Shown: one piece after another, positions 11,190 to 21,947 of the stretch
Position numbering within the stretch: the first letter of the stretch is position 1
How the letters are laid out: each line of letters begins with the position of its first letter
Origin: Phyllostachys edulis
Taxonomy: Eukaryota > Streptophyta > Magnoliopsida > Poales > Poaceae
Reading direction: 5' to 3'
Assembly: GCA_036346405.1 (NCBI GenBank)
Contig: CM070559.1
Coordinates: 37,423,889-37,487,888 of the forward strand
DNA: 64,000 bases
Program-made: the position numbers and the translations under genes
Notes under the pieces: generated by a model
Database searches by the model: none
Told to the model about the DNA's origin: nothing
Seen by the model: only the letters and a program-made list of their open reading frames with translations

Positions 11190-13500
11190 TCACTTTGGGT
11201 GCATGGCGGCTCTAAGTCGTTTCATCGCACGATCGGGAGAAAAGGGACTACCTTTCTTTAAACTTCTAAGGAGACACGAAAGTTTTGAGTGGTCGAAAGA
11301 GGCAAACGCCGCCTTTGAGGATGTCAAGAGGTACCTTCGAGTGCTCCTATTCGGTCTCTCCGAGGCCGTAAGAAACGCTCTTGGTTTACCTAGTCGCCAC
11401 GCCACGTGCAACAACAAGAATCTTGGTTGTAGAACGTGAAAATGTACAACGACCAATTTACTACGTAAGTGAAGTTTTACACGGACCTAAGGAGCGTTAC
11501 CCTCGGTCCAAAAGCTTCAGATGCCCTCCTCATGTCTTCGAGGAAATCTGCGCATTATTTTCAAAGCGCAACAAACTAGTCAGGCGTGCCCGAGTTTCCC
11601 TTGGGAGCGATCCTCCGAGATTAGGGAAACAATGGACGATGACAAAATGGTCACGACCTTGGGGAGTTCGACATCCATTTCGTGTCCCGAACGGCCGTTA
11701 AATCCCAGATCTTGGCGGACTTTGTCGCCGAATGGACAAATCTGAACTCGCTCAGATCCCCAAGACGATTCCCACGACCAAATGGATTTATGTACTTTGA
11801 CGGTCGCTTACTTTAAGTGGCTCGGGTCAGGTGGTCTGGTATCTCCTACCGGAGAGACCTTAAAGTATGCCATACAATTAAACTTTCGTGCCACTAATAA
11901 TGTGGCGTATCTGAAGGTTTGCTAGTCGGTATACGAAAGCAATGAAGCGCTCGATTCGCCGACTACTTGTGAGAGGAGACTCTCAACTAGTCGTGAATCA
12001 AGTCGGTAAAGAGTACTAGTGCTCTAACCCGACAATGTCTCGATACTTATCGAAGCGTAAGCTAGAAAAGCATTTTTAGGTTTCGAGGCACAATTCATCC
12101 TCGAAAGGATAATTTCCTCGCAGACCAGCTTGCTCGAATAGCTTCTTCCAGATCTGAAGTACCAAAAGGAGTCTTCTTGGAACAACTCCAGAAGCCTTCT
12201 CTGGTTGAAGAGCCAGAGACACCTCCTATTGAGACAGCCTCTCTAGAATACGAGGATACATGGATGGCGCCCATCTATGATTATCTTCGTAAGGGTTACA
12301 GACCAAGACGATCTCGAGGCGCATCGCTTATCCCGAAAAGCCAAAATGTATACTTTGGTCGAAGGAGTTTTCTATAAACGAGGTACTTAAGGGGTGCTCA
12401 TGCGATGCATTCCGCAGAGCTTAAGGATTAACACTCCTTCACGACATACATGGTGGCATTTGTGGAAATCATGCTTCCTCTGAGCGTAACGCTGGGCAAG
12501 GCTTTTCGACAAGGTTTTCTTGCCAACACCCTATACGATGCTAAAGAGTTGGTTAAAAGTGTGTCCAAGCGGTTTCATAGCGAGCAAATACACCAACCAA
12601 ATTTCGGGCATTACAAACAATACCTCTATCTTGGCCTTTTGCAACTGGGTCTTGATATCCTCGACCGCTTCCTAAAGCTCCGTGAGGTTTGAGTTCCTTT
12701 TGTGGCTATTGATACGCTCACAAAATGGATTGAAGTCAACCCGTGGATCGATAACCACGGAAGCAAAAAAACGGTTTATGATGAGATGCGTAATTACTCG
12801 ATTTGGAGTACCAAGTCGAATAATTACGAGATAATGGTAAGCAATTTTGAGCGCAAAATTTCGTGAATTTTATGACGAGTTGGGTACCAAGTTATGTTAT
12901 GCTTCGCGGCCCATCCCGAGTAATAGGGCAATCGAACGTGCAAACGGCCAAATAATGAGAGGAATTAAAACTCGAGTCTCCGACCATTCATCAAACGCTC
13001 GGGGCTTGGGTACAAGAATTACCCTCAGATATGGGCGATTCGACAACTACCAACAGACTCTGGAGAAACACCTTTCTTTTTAGTCTTGGTCTTTGAAGCT
13101 ATGCTTCCTCCTAACTAAAGATACGGTCAACACGAGTCGAAACATTCACGGACTCCAACCAGAACAAATTCGAGCAGATGATATTAATCTACTTGAAGAA
13201 AGGAGAAACCAGCCGTAATTAGCTCGGCAATCTACCAACAAGCCTGCGAAGATACTACGATCGTAAGGTTCAACCTCGCAGACCTTCTTGTCAGAGGTGA
13301 CTTGGTATTGAGGCTTTGCCAATCCAAGTCTACTCGGAACAAACTTTCTCCCAAGTGGGAAGGTCCTTACACGTTGGTCGGGTTACTCGTCGAGTGGTCG
13401 ATGCGATTGGCAATGGAAGACGGCCGTGTTCTCTCGAATTCTTGGAACATCGACCCGATTCAAGTTCTATGTGTAACCGACTATTCTGACAATAAAGAAT
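11190..13500 (+). pseudogene. RNase H and integrase regions of the gypsy element
   Basis: Pieces of RNase H (11203-11750) include REKGLPFFKLLRRHESFEWS. Integrase follows: ERANGQIMRGIKTRV near 12940-12990 carries the third acidic catalytic residue, and SKSTRNKLSPKWEGPYT with NSWNIDPIQ at 13320-13470 is the C-terminal tail. Almost every 150-300 bp there is a stop or frameshift. No chromodomain is visible, as expected for a Tat-lineage element. Confidence 0.8.
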
Positions 13501-13606
13501 CGGGTTTTTCTATCTCTATTGTCTTACTTTTGAGTAGTGCTTTCATTATTTTTTGACTATGTTTTAAACACCCAGTTTTCTTTACACTGGTCAGAAGGCA
13601 GATAAC

Positions 13607-14512
13607 ATCACCTAGTTGAAGCCTCTCCTCTCTACATGTGGTCCTGCCCACTAGAAGGAGTTTCCTAGTGTCGACTCGTTACTCGCTTTTATGGCCAACA
13701 CAAAGAACTCGGGTTTTATTTAGTCGAAATATTTTTGAAGGCCAACTCTTTTCACCTTAGTTTATTTCTTCAGTTAATTTGAAAAATACTATAAGAAGAG
13801 CGCACTTTCTCAGATTTGCTTAACCGTCTTGGGTGTACTCGTTTCATCTTAATCGGTGGGAGGAAGAGACACATCTAGTCGAAGCCTCTCCTCTCTGCGT
13901 GGTCACCTTGCTCGGAAGGAGCTTCTAGCTTTGTTCGCTTTCCTACTCTTGCTACCGGGATGACTTATCGAGTCCACCGAAGAAGGACGAGTAAATATTT
14001 TAAAGTCCTCTAGACGTTTGCTTAACTCAAGTTGCCGTTCTCGATTTGATTAAACTAGTCGGAGATGTTAACATTACCTAGTCGAAGCCTCTCCTCTCTG
14101 CACGTGGTCCTGCCCACTAGAAGGAACTTCCTAGTGTCAACTCGTTACCACCCTTTCGACCGGTGCATGACAATTGAGACCAAAAACTACAAGTTAAACA
14201 AACCTCTCTGTTTTCAGAAACCCTTTCTACAGACTATTTACTCAGTTTGTCTAAACAAACTCAGCAAATAGTCGGGGGCTAGGATAATTTGACTACAATT
14301 CTTAGTTTTTATTTCGTTAATTTTCTTTTGAGTTACTAACTACTCGACAAGATGATTTGCAGGAGACAAAACTATTTACTTAGTTTTCATAAACTAAGCA
14401 AATAGTCGGGGGCTAGGATAAAGTCATTACATTTGACTTCATTTCTTAGTCTTTAAATTCGTTAATTATCTTTTGAGTTACTAACTACTCGACAAGATGA
14501 TTTGCAGGAACA
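13607..14512 (+). repeat. Tandem repeats after integrase
   Basis: A block of about 75 bp containing GTCGAAGCCTCTCCTCTCTG recurs near 13607, 13868 and 14076. Then a 134-bp unit starting caaatagtcgggggctagga is repeated at 14265 and 14399. The purine run agtcgggggctagga resembles the element's own polypurine tract at 19102-19116, so these may be extra or ancestral priming tracts. I see no coding sense here. Confidence 0.8.
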
Positions 14513-14599
14513 AGATGGATTACATTAACAAAAGACTGCTTTTTCACAAGTTCATTACAGACTACTCAAGAGGAGAGCCCAACGCATCTCCTCTGAAAC

Positions 14600-17500
14600 T
14601 TTCCGGCCAACTGATTGCATCTCCTCCATCAGACGTCTTCCTTCTTTAGAGCAGTTGAAGTCGGCTTTAGTGGTTGCACATTAAGGTTGGGGTCATGAGC
14701 TTTAAGTTTTGCTAATGCATAACTTATCTGCGCTTCGACCGCCTCCTTTATCGATTCAACTTGGTTGGCCTTGAGTGGTCACCAGATCTTGCAAAATCCC
14801 GACTTGATCCCCAATGGTACTTGTGTGAGCAGCTATTGTATTATCTTGAGGAGTCTTTCCCTCATTATGTAGCTCACCAAGCACGTTGTTCAGGAGCGTG
14901 ATGTTTCCTTGAAGTTTAAATCTTCATTGCTTCCATCTCCTGTTGGGTACAAGTCGAAGCCTCGCGGAGCTTTTTGTTTTCGACCACTTGCTCTAAAAAA
15001 AATAAGATTGGTCAAACAAAAATAAACTCCTAAAGGAAAAAGAAAACAAAAATAACCACGGGTAAAAGAACTTCTTACCCACTAGTTGAGAATCCAACTT
15101 CTTAACCTCTTCATTATGGGAAGCAACGGTCTCAGCATACTTTTTCTCCCATGATACAATATCCTCCACATTCTTCTTTGCAATAAGGACGGTCTGATTA
15201 TAAATCACGGCTTTATCCGCGATTTCGATCTCAAGTTCTCTCAATTTAACGTCCATTGCTAGAAAGGAAGTGGAAGTGAGAAAAGGAAATAACTCGTAAA
15301 GGAATTGCGCAGTAAAGAATTACTTACTTGATATTCGAAGTTCTCGGCGTCTCAAGGTTTTGATCTTTATTTGACATACGAGTAAGCTCGTGAATAATCA
15401 AGTTTTCTCTAACTTCATTACGGAGCTTTTTTCGCCTCGTCTTCTTTTTTCGAAAAGAAACAAGAGTTAGGTAAAAATCAAAGATATAAGCGGTCTTAAG
15501 TTCAAGACTTCTCGCTTAATTTTTCCTCGCGACTTCATGGTTGCAGAGTTAGCTTCTTTAAGCTTTTTCCGGAGGTCTAATACCTCTTCCCTAAACTTTT
15601 TCGACTCCTCTTTTTTATAATCGAGCGAGTCGGCTAAGGTCTTGGCGTCACTGTTTAGCCTGCAAAGGATAACAGTGGACATGAGCATGGGTCAATCGAT
15701 TGTAAGTTCTTCTACAATCATTGACCTAGTCGTAAGTTCTTCTACGACAAAGCCACTGGTCATAAGTCTTTTACGACCATTACCTAGTCGTGAGTTTTTC
15801 CATGACAAATTCCCGTAAGCACTATGTAAGTAGTCAAATCCAAGGTGACTATGAATAGTAGTGACTTACCACCTCTCTGCTTGTTTGCAGAGTTCCTCTT
15901 TTTCCTGTCGCAGCTCTAGAAGTTGTCGATGATATTCACCGACAACAGCAATTTGCTCTATGGCTTTACGCAAGATGAAAAGACAAAGGAGAAACAAGAG
16001 AAGATTATACTGTATATATATAAGTACGATTAAGTACTTACATTCATAGTTGATCGAGCAAACATCGAATAAGTTACTCAGGATCTTGACTTGTCTACCC
16101 TCGTGACTTGGTCCCACCAAACCTTCTCAAGACGTTCATTATCAAAGGTATCCCTCTATTGGGAATATCGTTGGGATGGGGACTCGATCGCGAGATCTGA
16201 AAGCGTAAGACCCTACGATGGAAGCAGAGCCCAAAGAAGTCGGCAAGAAGTTGAAATACTCTTCTTCTTCGATTACAGAACCAGCTTCTCTTTGGGTACC
16301 GGAGGAACGTGCAACGATCTCCTTTCCCAAGACGGTGGGCGTAATCGCCACCATCTTGACCAGAGGCTTCGCAATGCCTCTGTTCTATCCACGACCATCT
16401 CGAAGGGTCGTGGCGACCGCCTCGATGAGTCGCATTTGTTGTTGGAGTTTTCACGACCATCTCGATGGTCGCATTTCTTCTTTGAGTCTCCACGACCATC
16501 TCTGTGGTCACCGCCGCTACTTCAGAGGTTGTAGCAGCTACCTTCTTCGGGTACAACAGTACCTCATTGGTTGTCGTAATTCACGTCGGCGCCATGACTT
16601 CTTCTACCACCGGGCCGAGGATGATCCTCGACCACTTCCTTGTTGTCTCTCCGGTTGGAGAGGTAGCAATAAACTTCTCAACGGAAGCATTCTCGAAAAT
16701 CAAGGAGTCGGGCTAAAAACAAAGAAAAGGAAAGCAATTCAGGTTGTGAAAAGGAAAAAGGTAAACTCGTTTTACACTTTAGTATATTTCACATACCTCA
16801 CCTTGGACCTAAACAGAATTTGGGAGTCACTTTCCCAACGGAAGATTTCTTCTTCTCTCGACCACTTCGGTCGGGTTCGAGTTGAAGAATGGGCTTAGCC
16901 ACGACCACGCCCGTCGTGGATCTTGAACAGGACCATCTCTCGTCTCTCGACTTTCTGGATGGCCGAGATCGGTCTCGACCACTCCAAGAGCAAAGATTGC
17001 CATCACCATAGGCTCTCTTCGAGCGGTATTATCCTTCATTAAAGACATAAAATCCTTCCAGCCTCCTTTTCCAAGTGCTTAACAAATCCAGAGTGGCGTA
17101 AACTGCGAAAGATTTTTTGTCATAATAGAAGGGTACCTTGGCCTTGCGTAGCTTTGGCGCTTTAGAGGTTCACTACTTTGACCTCCTCCACTTCACTATT
17201 TTAGCCTCGGCTTTCTATGCTATGTTCGCCACAAGTTTTGCAGAGGATCCGTCAAGGACTAGAACTCGAGCTCGTCCCTACTTTGTCGTCACTCCTTAAA
17301 AGTCGGCGTCTCTTGGACGAAGGAGCCGAGCCTTTGTCCTTTGTCAACCCCGCACCGATGGTTATCGAGATGACTTCTTCATCATCCCGACGATTTTCCA
17401 TGTCTACTTTACGTAAAGCAAAAGCAGAAGAGAAGAATTATTAATCGGTCAGAAGATTTTCTACGACCAAGATATCAAAATCGTAAGTTTTTCTCGACCT

Positions 17501-18733
17501 TTCCTCGTAGTAAGATTTCAATGCGGTCACGCACTAAGTTGTAAGTTTTTTCTACAACATTTCTCAAGTCGAAGTTCTTTCTACGACTATAAAGTCTTAA
17601 AGACAAAATCAACTCTTGATTACCTTTAGGCGAACCATCCTTTCCTCTGCGGATCTGACCGCAAGGATTTTAGGAACCGCCACATTAAGTGGCGGAGACT
17701 TCTCAAACGAAGTTTGACTCTAACGTCAATCTCATTTGGTGAAAGATCTGCTCAAACAGATAAAGGCATCTTTTAAACAACTTTGCGAAAGACCAAACCG
17801 AGAGCTAAGTCGAAAATTCACTTACCCTCGTTGTAGTCCCCGGTTGGGTCATAGCCCCAGTATCTCCACATAGGGATGCTCGTTTCTTCAAAGGACTAAT
17901 TAGGCGTGTGATGAAATCTTTCACCACATGCCATCCGGCCACCCTTCCTTCTTCAAGTCCTTGATAGCTTGAACATAAGGGCAATCCTACCGATATCTTC
18001 GTGAGTCGAATCCCATGAAGATTGCTTTTCACACCTTTCCCACGAAAGAGAGGTCAGTCTTCGAGGTGACTTTCGAAAAAACCACCTCTTCCTCCATCCC
18101 GCCACGAAGACCGGTGAAACTCTGAACATACTCCCTCGACTTCCCGTCGTGGAGTTTTAGACCAAGAAACTTCCAAAGAATCCCGCTTGCCGAGACATTC
18201 CATAAAAATATTGGAAAAGCTCAAGGTCCGCCGAATTCCTGTGCACGCCTCGCACAAATATCTGGCCTTCCAAGATGGTGATCGAGTTAGGACCAAGGTT
18301 CACTAACTCCACCCCAAAATGCTCGAGCACAACGGTGAGAAAGGGGTGAGCAGCGTTCGAAGGCCACACTCACAATAAGCCCGAAGACGGAATTTGCCCA
18401 TTCTCCTGACGGCCAATCTTTGCCCAAATGCCTAAGCCATTTCACGAGAGTCTTCTCTGGAATCTTCCCACGACAACTAGGGCTTGAATCTTCGCCGATC
18501 CATCTCCGACTCTTCCCACCCGAAACTTTCTGGCCATTTCTCTCGAAATAGGAAATTTTGGGTCGAAAAAGAGGGCACAATTGGAGTGGCGGCGAGAAGG
18601 CAAGAACGACTTCGGCGGAGAAGGCAAGAGGTTGAAAGAACAAAGAGAGCAATTTGGGGAAAAGTAAGATCTTAGGTTTTACCCCCGGTGAGTATATATA
18701 ATCACGTACCTTGAGCCGGGCGTGACATTCCAA
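14600..18733 (-). pseudogene. Antisense multi-exon gene inside the gypsy element
   Basis: On the minus strand, from 18733 downward, a split protein can be followed. The N-terminal part includes KWLRHLGKDWPSGEW and HPFLTVVLEHFGVELVNLG, like the plant family described as putative gypsy-type transposase (Transposase_28). Low-complexity and basic segments follow. Then come coiled-coil exons: AIEQIAVVGEYHRQLLELRQ near 15900, KKFREEVLDLRKKLKEA near 15570, and MDVKLRELEIEIADKAV from 15256. Splice-like borders are present, for example a pyrimidine tract and AG just before the last exon and GTAAGA after SQLVG. Stops interrupt the first part. Such antisense genes are known from large Tat-lineage elements; their function is unknown. 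Confidence 0.7.
15699..15806. repeat. Cluster of short palindromes (GTCGTAAG..CTACGAC family)
   Basis: Four imperfect 20-bp palindromes stand in series, spaced about 10 bp apart. The arms change together: one unit has TTGTA with TACAA, others CGTA with TACG. The same family occurs in the LTRs (6733-6815; 19239-19345), at 17460-17590 and at 18905-19060. Confidence 0.8.
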
Positions 18734-19101
18734 GGGTCGCCACCGTCTCGAACCGCTTCAGCAGACAGAGCTAGCAGCGCCGTTTGAGATTCCCAGTGTG
18801 TCCGTTAGAAATTCAGGTTTGTGTTTACATCTCAAGCGAAATCACTTCCTTGGTTAGATCTTTTCAACCAAAGGAAATGATAATCGGAAAGTTCCTTCTT
18901 CCGGTCACTATACTACGACCACCTTGTGATCGTAGAAATGCTTTTACGACCACTTGATAGTCGTAAGCAATTTTCTTGACCAACCACATTTCTGGTCAAA
19001 ATAGTATACAATCGAAGAGTTTTTCCTTCGATTATTTTCTCGATCCTCTCATGATCGTAAGACCATCTAGAACCCTTTACCAAGTAAGTTGCTTTCACTT
19101 G

Positions 19102-19116
19102 AAGTCAGGGGCTAGA
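19102..19116 (+). other. Polypurine tract of the gypsy element
   Basis: The run gaagtcaggggctaga lies directly before the 3' LTR start TGGCGAGG at 19117, the expected position of the plus-strand priming tract. Confidence 0.75.
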
Positions 19117-19853
19117 TGGCGAGGATATAATAATCCTCATTTTACCTTTTATCTATAATTTTTATTATAGGTAAATATGGCGTCATGTGAACCCCGAGTG
19201 TACCCTTAATGTTATGAAGGAAGAACCAAATGGATGGTCGTAAGTTCTTCTCGACCACCCCTATAGTCGTAAGTTATGCTACGACTATCCCATAGTCGTA
19301 AGTCTTGCTACGACTACCTTATAATCGTAGATTCATCTCGACTAGGTCAACCCACGACCACCTTATAATCAAAGGAACCCGCAGACAAGTGGGTCTTTTT
19401 GATTAAGGAATTCAAACGATCATCATCTGTTGTTATTCTCTGAGAATAATGGCATGTAATACCCCATTATCTACGGTATATAGTCATTGAGCGACGTGGA
19501 GGAATTAATACACCGTAATTACTACCAACATGCACCCAAGGGAGGTGATGAGGCGCCGCTTTACAGAGTAATCGCCGCTCCTTCACGTACTATAAAAGGT
19601 CAAACTAGAGAAAAGGAGGACATCGGATCGGAGGAGCCATCGGGAATACAAGCACTATCTGTAATAGTCTTAGTTTTTCCCGATTGTTCGATATACACTC
19701 ATTACCATACACACACAGAGTAGGGTTGTTATTCTCTCCTAGAAGGCCCAACACATATAAAAATTCCTGTTTCGATCTCTCTGCATGATTCTATTCTAGG
19801 AGACCCCCTGAATCAAACAATCTTTACGTAAGTTCGGTTCTAAAACACCGACA
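19117..19853 (+). repeat. 3' LTR of the gypsy element
   Basis: This 737-bp LTR is a homologue of 6613-7319. It has four palindromes (19239-19345) where the 5' LTR has three, and a TATA box at about 19591. Several differences from the 5' LTR fall at CG, CAG or CTG triplets, sometimes as small indels. AACTT follows directly. Confidence 0.93.
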
Positions 19854-19858
19854 AACTT

Positions 19859-20839
19859 CTTTTTTTAATAGTACATGAATTTGTGTGTCCTATTCTTTTC
19901 TACCCTTTTAACCGATCTTTATCTCTGTACTGTGGTTCCAGAGTAGTATGGACCGACTGAAAGTCTGAAGGCATTTAGCTGAAGTGGCCATGAATTATTT
20001 CGAGGAATGTGTTTCAAATTCAACATTGGATAGCACTGATTTCTCATTGCTTAAAGACCCTCAACCAGATTCAGTTGTGTATGTCCTACCACAAAGGGGG
20101 ATCAAGCCTCTGAGAACCCCACTTTCCAACTGATCTGCATAGTCACCATGAAGTTAGCGAATCAATTGGGTCCACTACTTAAGAGTCCTACTGTTGAAGT
20201 TTCAACATTGAAGTTCCTTTTTTTGGATGAGTTCAAGAATGTTAGAAATGAATAGTGGTATGCCACTTTATTAGTGTTGTCAAGTATTGCCAGCATAAGT
20301 TTTGCATCCTTATTCCTGCATGATACGGTCTACAATATGCTAAGACCTCCATTTCAGGGATAGCACAAGATATCTATTATTTCATCCAGATATTTTATTA
20401 AACTACCAACCTGCTTTATATAGTACCTTATAGCATTGCATTATCGATTTCTATATGTAATAACTCTAATGCATATACACATCTCTAATATTCGTCTCCT
20501 ATATCTGTAGAATAGTTCATATATGTTATACATAACAATTTGTGTAATCACGGTTCCATGTATGTCTTATAGCTTACATACATATATTTGTCTTCTAATT
20601 ACTGCTTACAAACATTTTTCCCTCTTCAGTAATCCATACATAGAAATTCTGAAGCAAATGTCGCTTATCTCTGGTTTACCTTCGTATAACTAACATATAC
20701 ATAATTAAAACATTTCTTCGTAAAAAGCAATATGTGTATCTACTGTATGATACATAAAACAAATATTTCTATACAGTTCTTTTTCTCTCGTGACCAAAAT
20801 CGTTTTTGTTCAGCACCGTACGCGTCAAGACGTGCGAGG
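19859..20839 (+). other. AT-rich flank with one exon-like stretch
   Basis: Most of this is AT-rich with no gene. One open run at about 19984-20130, reading EVAMNYFEECVSNSTLDS and then LLKDPQPDSVVYVLPQRG before a TGA, looks protein-coding in composition. It is preceded by ttccag, which could be a splice acceptor. I do not recognise it. It may be the last exon of a gene separated from its upstream part by the gypsy insertion. Confidence 0.25.
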
Positions 20840-21064
20840 GTTTCTAGTACTAATAATATGGCAACTCTAGTCAATTCGGGGGAGTTTCACATGAAGCTAG
20901 TAGATGCTACGTGGTACTGAAATTTGCTATATCATCTAGTGCCCAATAAAGGTGGTCATTATTTGCATCTACGAATTGCTAGGAACTGTATGCTGAAGAT
21001 GGTAAATTTTTTATTCTCGCCATTTCCCCATGCTAATACTATAAACAATCTCATTATTAAGCAG

Positions 21065-21947
21065 GCCAGGCTGCCCATAAAGACACTCTCTGGGGTGAAG
21101 AGGAAACGGACTGCAAAACTTCAGCAGCAAACAACCAAAAATCATTTGAGAAATGGAGGTGTGCTCTCTGCTAGGTGAATCCAACCAGTGAATTCTCTCT
21201 CAAGGAGCACTTAGCTGGCCACCGGCACCAGTTAAATGGTGAAGCCTTCGAATCGAGAAAGGAAACCACTGGGCCGACGAAGGAAATAACAGCAGCATCT
21301 TTTCCTTGCATGCAGCACAATCCAACATGGAATTGCAGCACTTGCCAAGCCAACTTTTCCTGTGAATCGGGCTTCAAGAATCATCTGAGAAACAAAAGAC
21401 ACAAGGAGAACATAGAAGGCCTACAAAAAGAAGGCAACAATGTCAAAGAGAACTGCGAATTTCAGGAAGCAAACTTGTATGAAAAGAGCATGCCACAGCT
21501 TGCTAAGAATGAAAATCCAGTCCCATTATGGATTTGCAGCATTTGCCAAGCCAAATGTACTTGTGAATCAGACTTAAATAATCATTTCAGAGGCAGAAGA
21601 CACCAAGATAACATAGCGGCTCTACAGAGGGAAGGCAAGGAAATCCGAAGGGAAGAGTGGCTTCCAGAAACCAAAGTTGTCTGAAAGGAAAACACAACCC
21701 CCTGCTGAGAAGAACCAAACACCTGTGTCAAGATGGAACTGCAGCGTCTGCATGTTAAACTGTACATCTGAATCTAACATGGAGAATCACCTCCGGGGCA
21801 GAAGGCACCAAAAGAGGTTGAAGAACCTAGAAGCCCAATGCTTAGAAGGCAAAAGTACAACGGGGAACAGAGTTTCAGGAATCAAAGGTCAAAGCTGTGT
21901 GGAAAGAATGTACCACTTAATGCATAGAAGAGACTGGAAGACAAAAC
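21065..21947 (+). pseudogene. U1-type C2H2 zinc-finger protein, copy 1 (interrupted)
   Basis: An exon begins after ttaagcag at 21064. It encodes a basic stretch (SGVKRKRTAK) and at least three matrin/U1-type fingers of the form WxCSxCQAxxxxESxxxxHxxxxRH, at about 21160-21240, 21330-21410 and 21530-21610, then a fourth at about 21735-21815. This finger type usually binds double-stranded RNA or RNA-protein complexes in the nucleus. Damage: the first finger has TAG where copy 2 has CAG (about 21174-21176), a 1-bp deletion precedes it relative to copy 2, and another frameshift lies near 21640. A copia element then splits the exon at 21943-21947. The last finger lies at 24600-24719. It is a pseudogene. 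Confidence 0.82.

Larger units (their letters stand above)
6613..19853 (+). mobile_element. Complete Ty3/gypsy LTR retrotransposon, Tat-like lineage
   Basis: The element is 13241 bp long and is bounded by AACTT at 6608-6612 and AACTT at 19854-19858, a perfect target-site duplication. Its two LTRs (707 and 737 bp) begin TGACGAGG / TGGCGAGG and end ACCGACA. A primer-binding site follows the 5' LTR and a purine tract precedes the 3' LTR. The order is gag, protease, RT, RNase H, integrase, then about 5.5 kb of extra DNA with a gene on the opposite strand. That layout and the YVDDLVVKS reverse-transcriptase motif fit the Tat group (Grande, RIRE2-like). Many stops and frameshifts mean it is not autonomous. 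Part of a related copy lies at 63056-64000. Confidence 0.93.
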
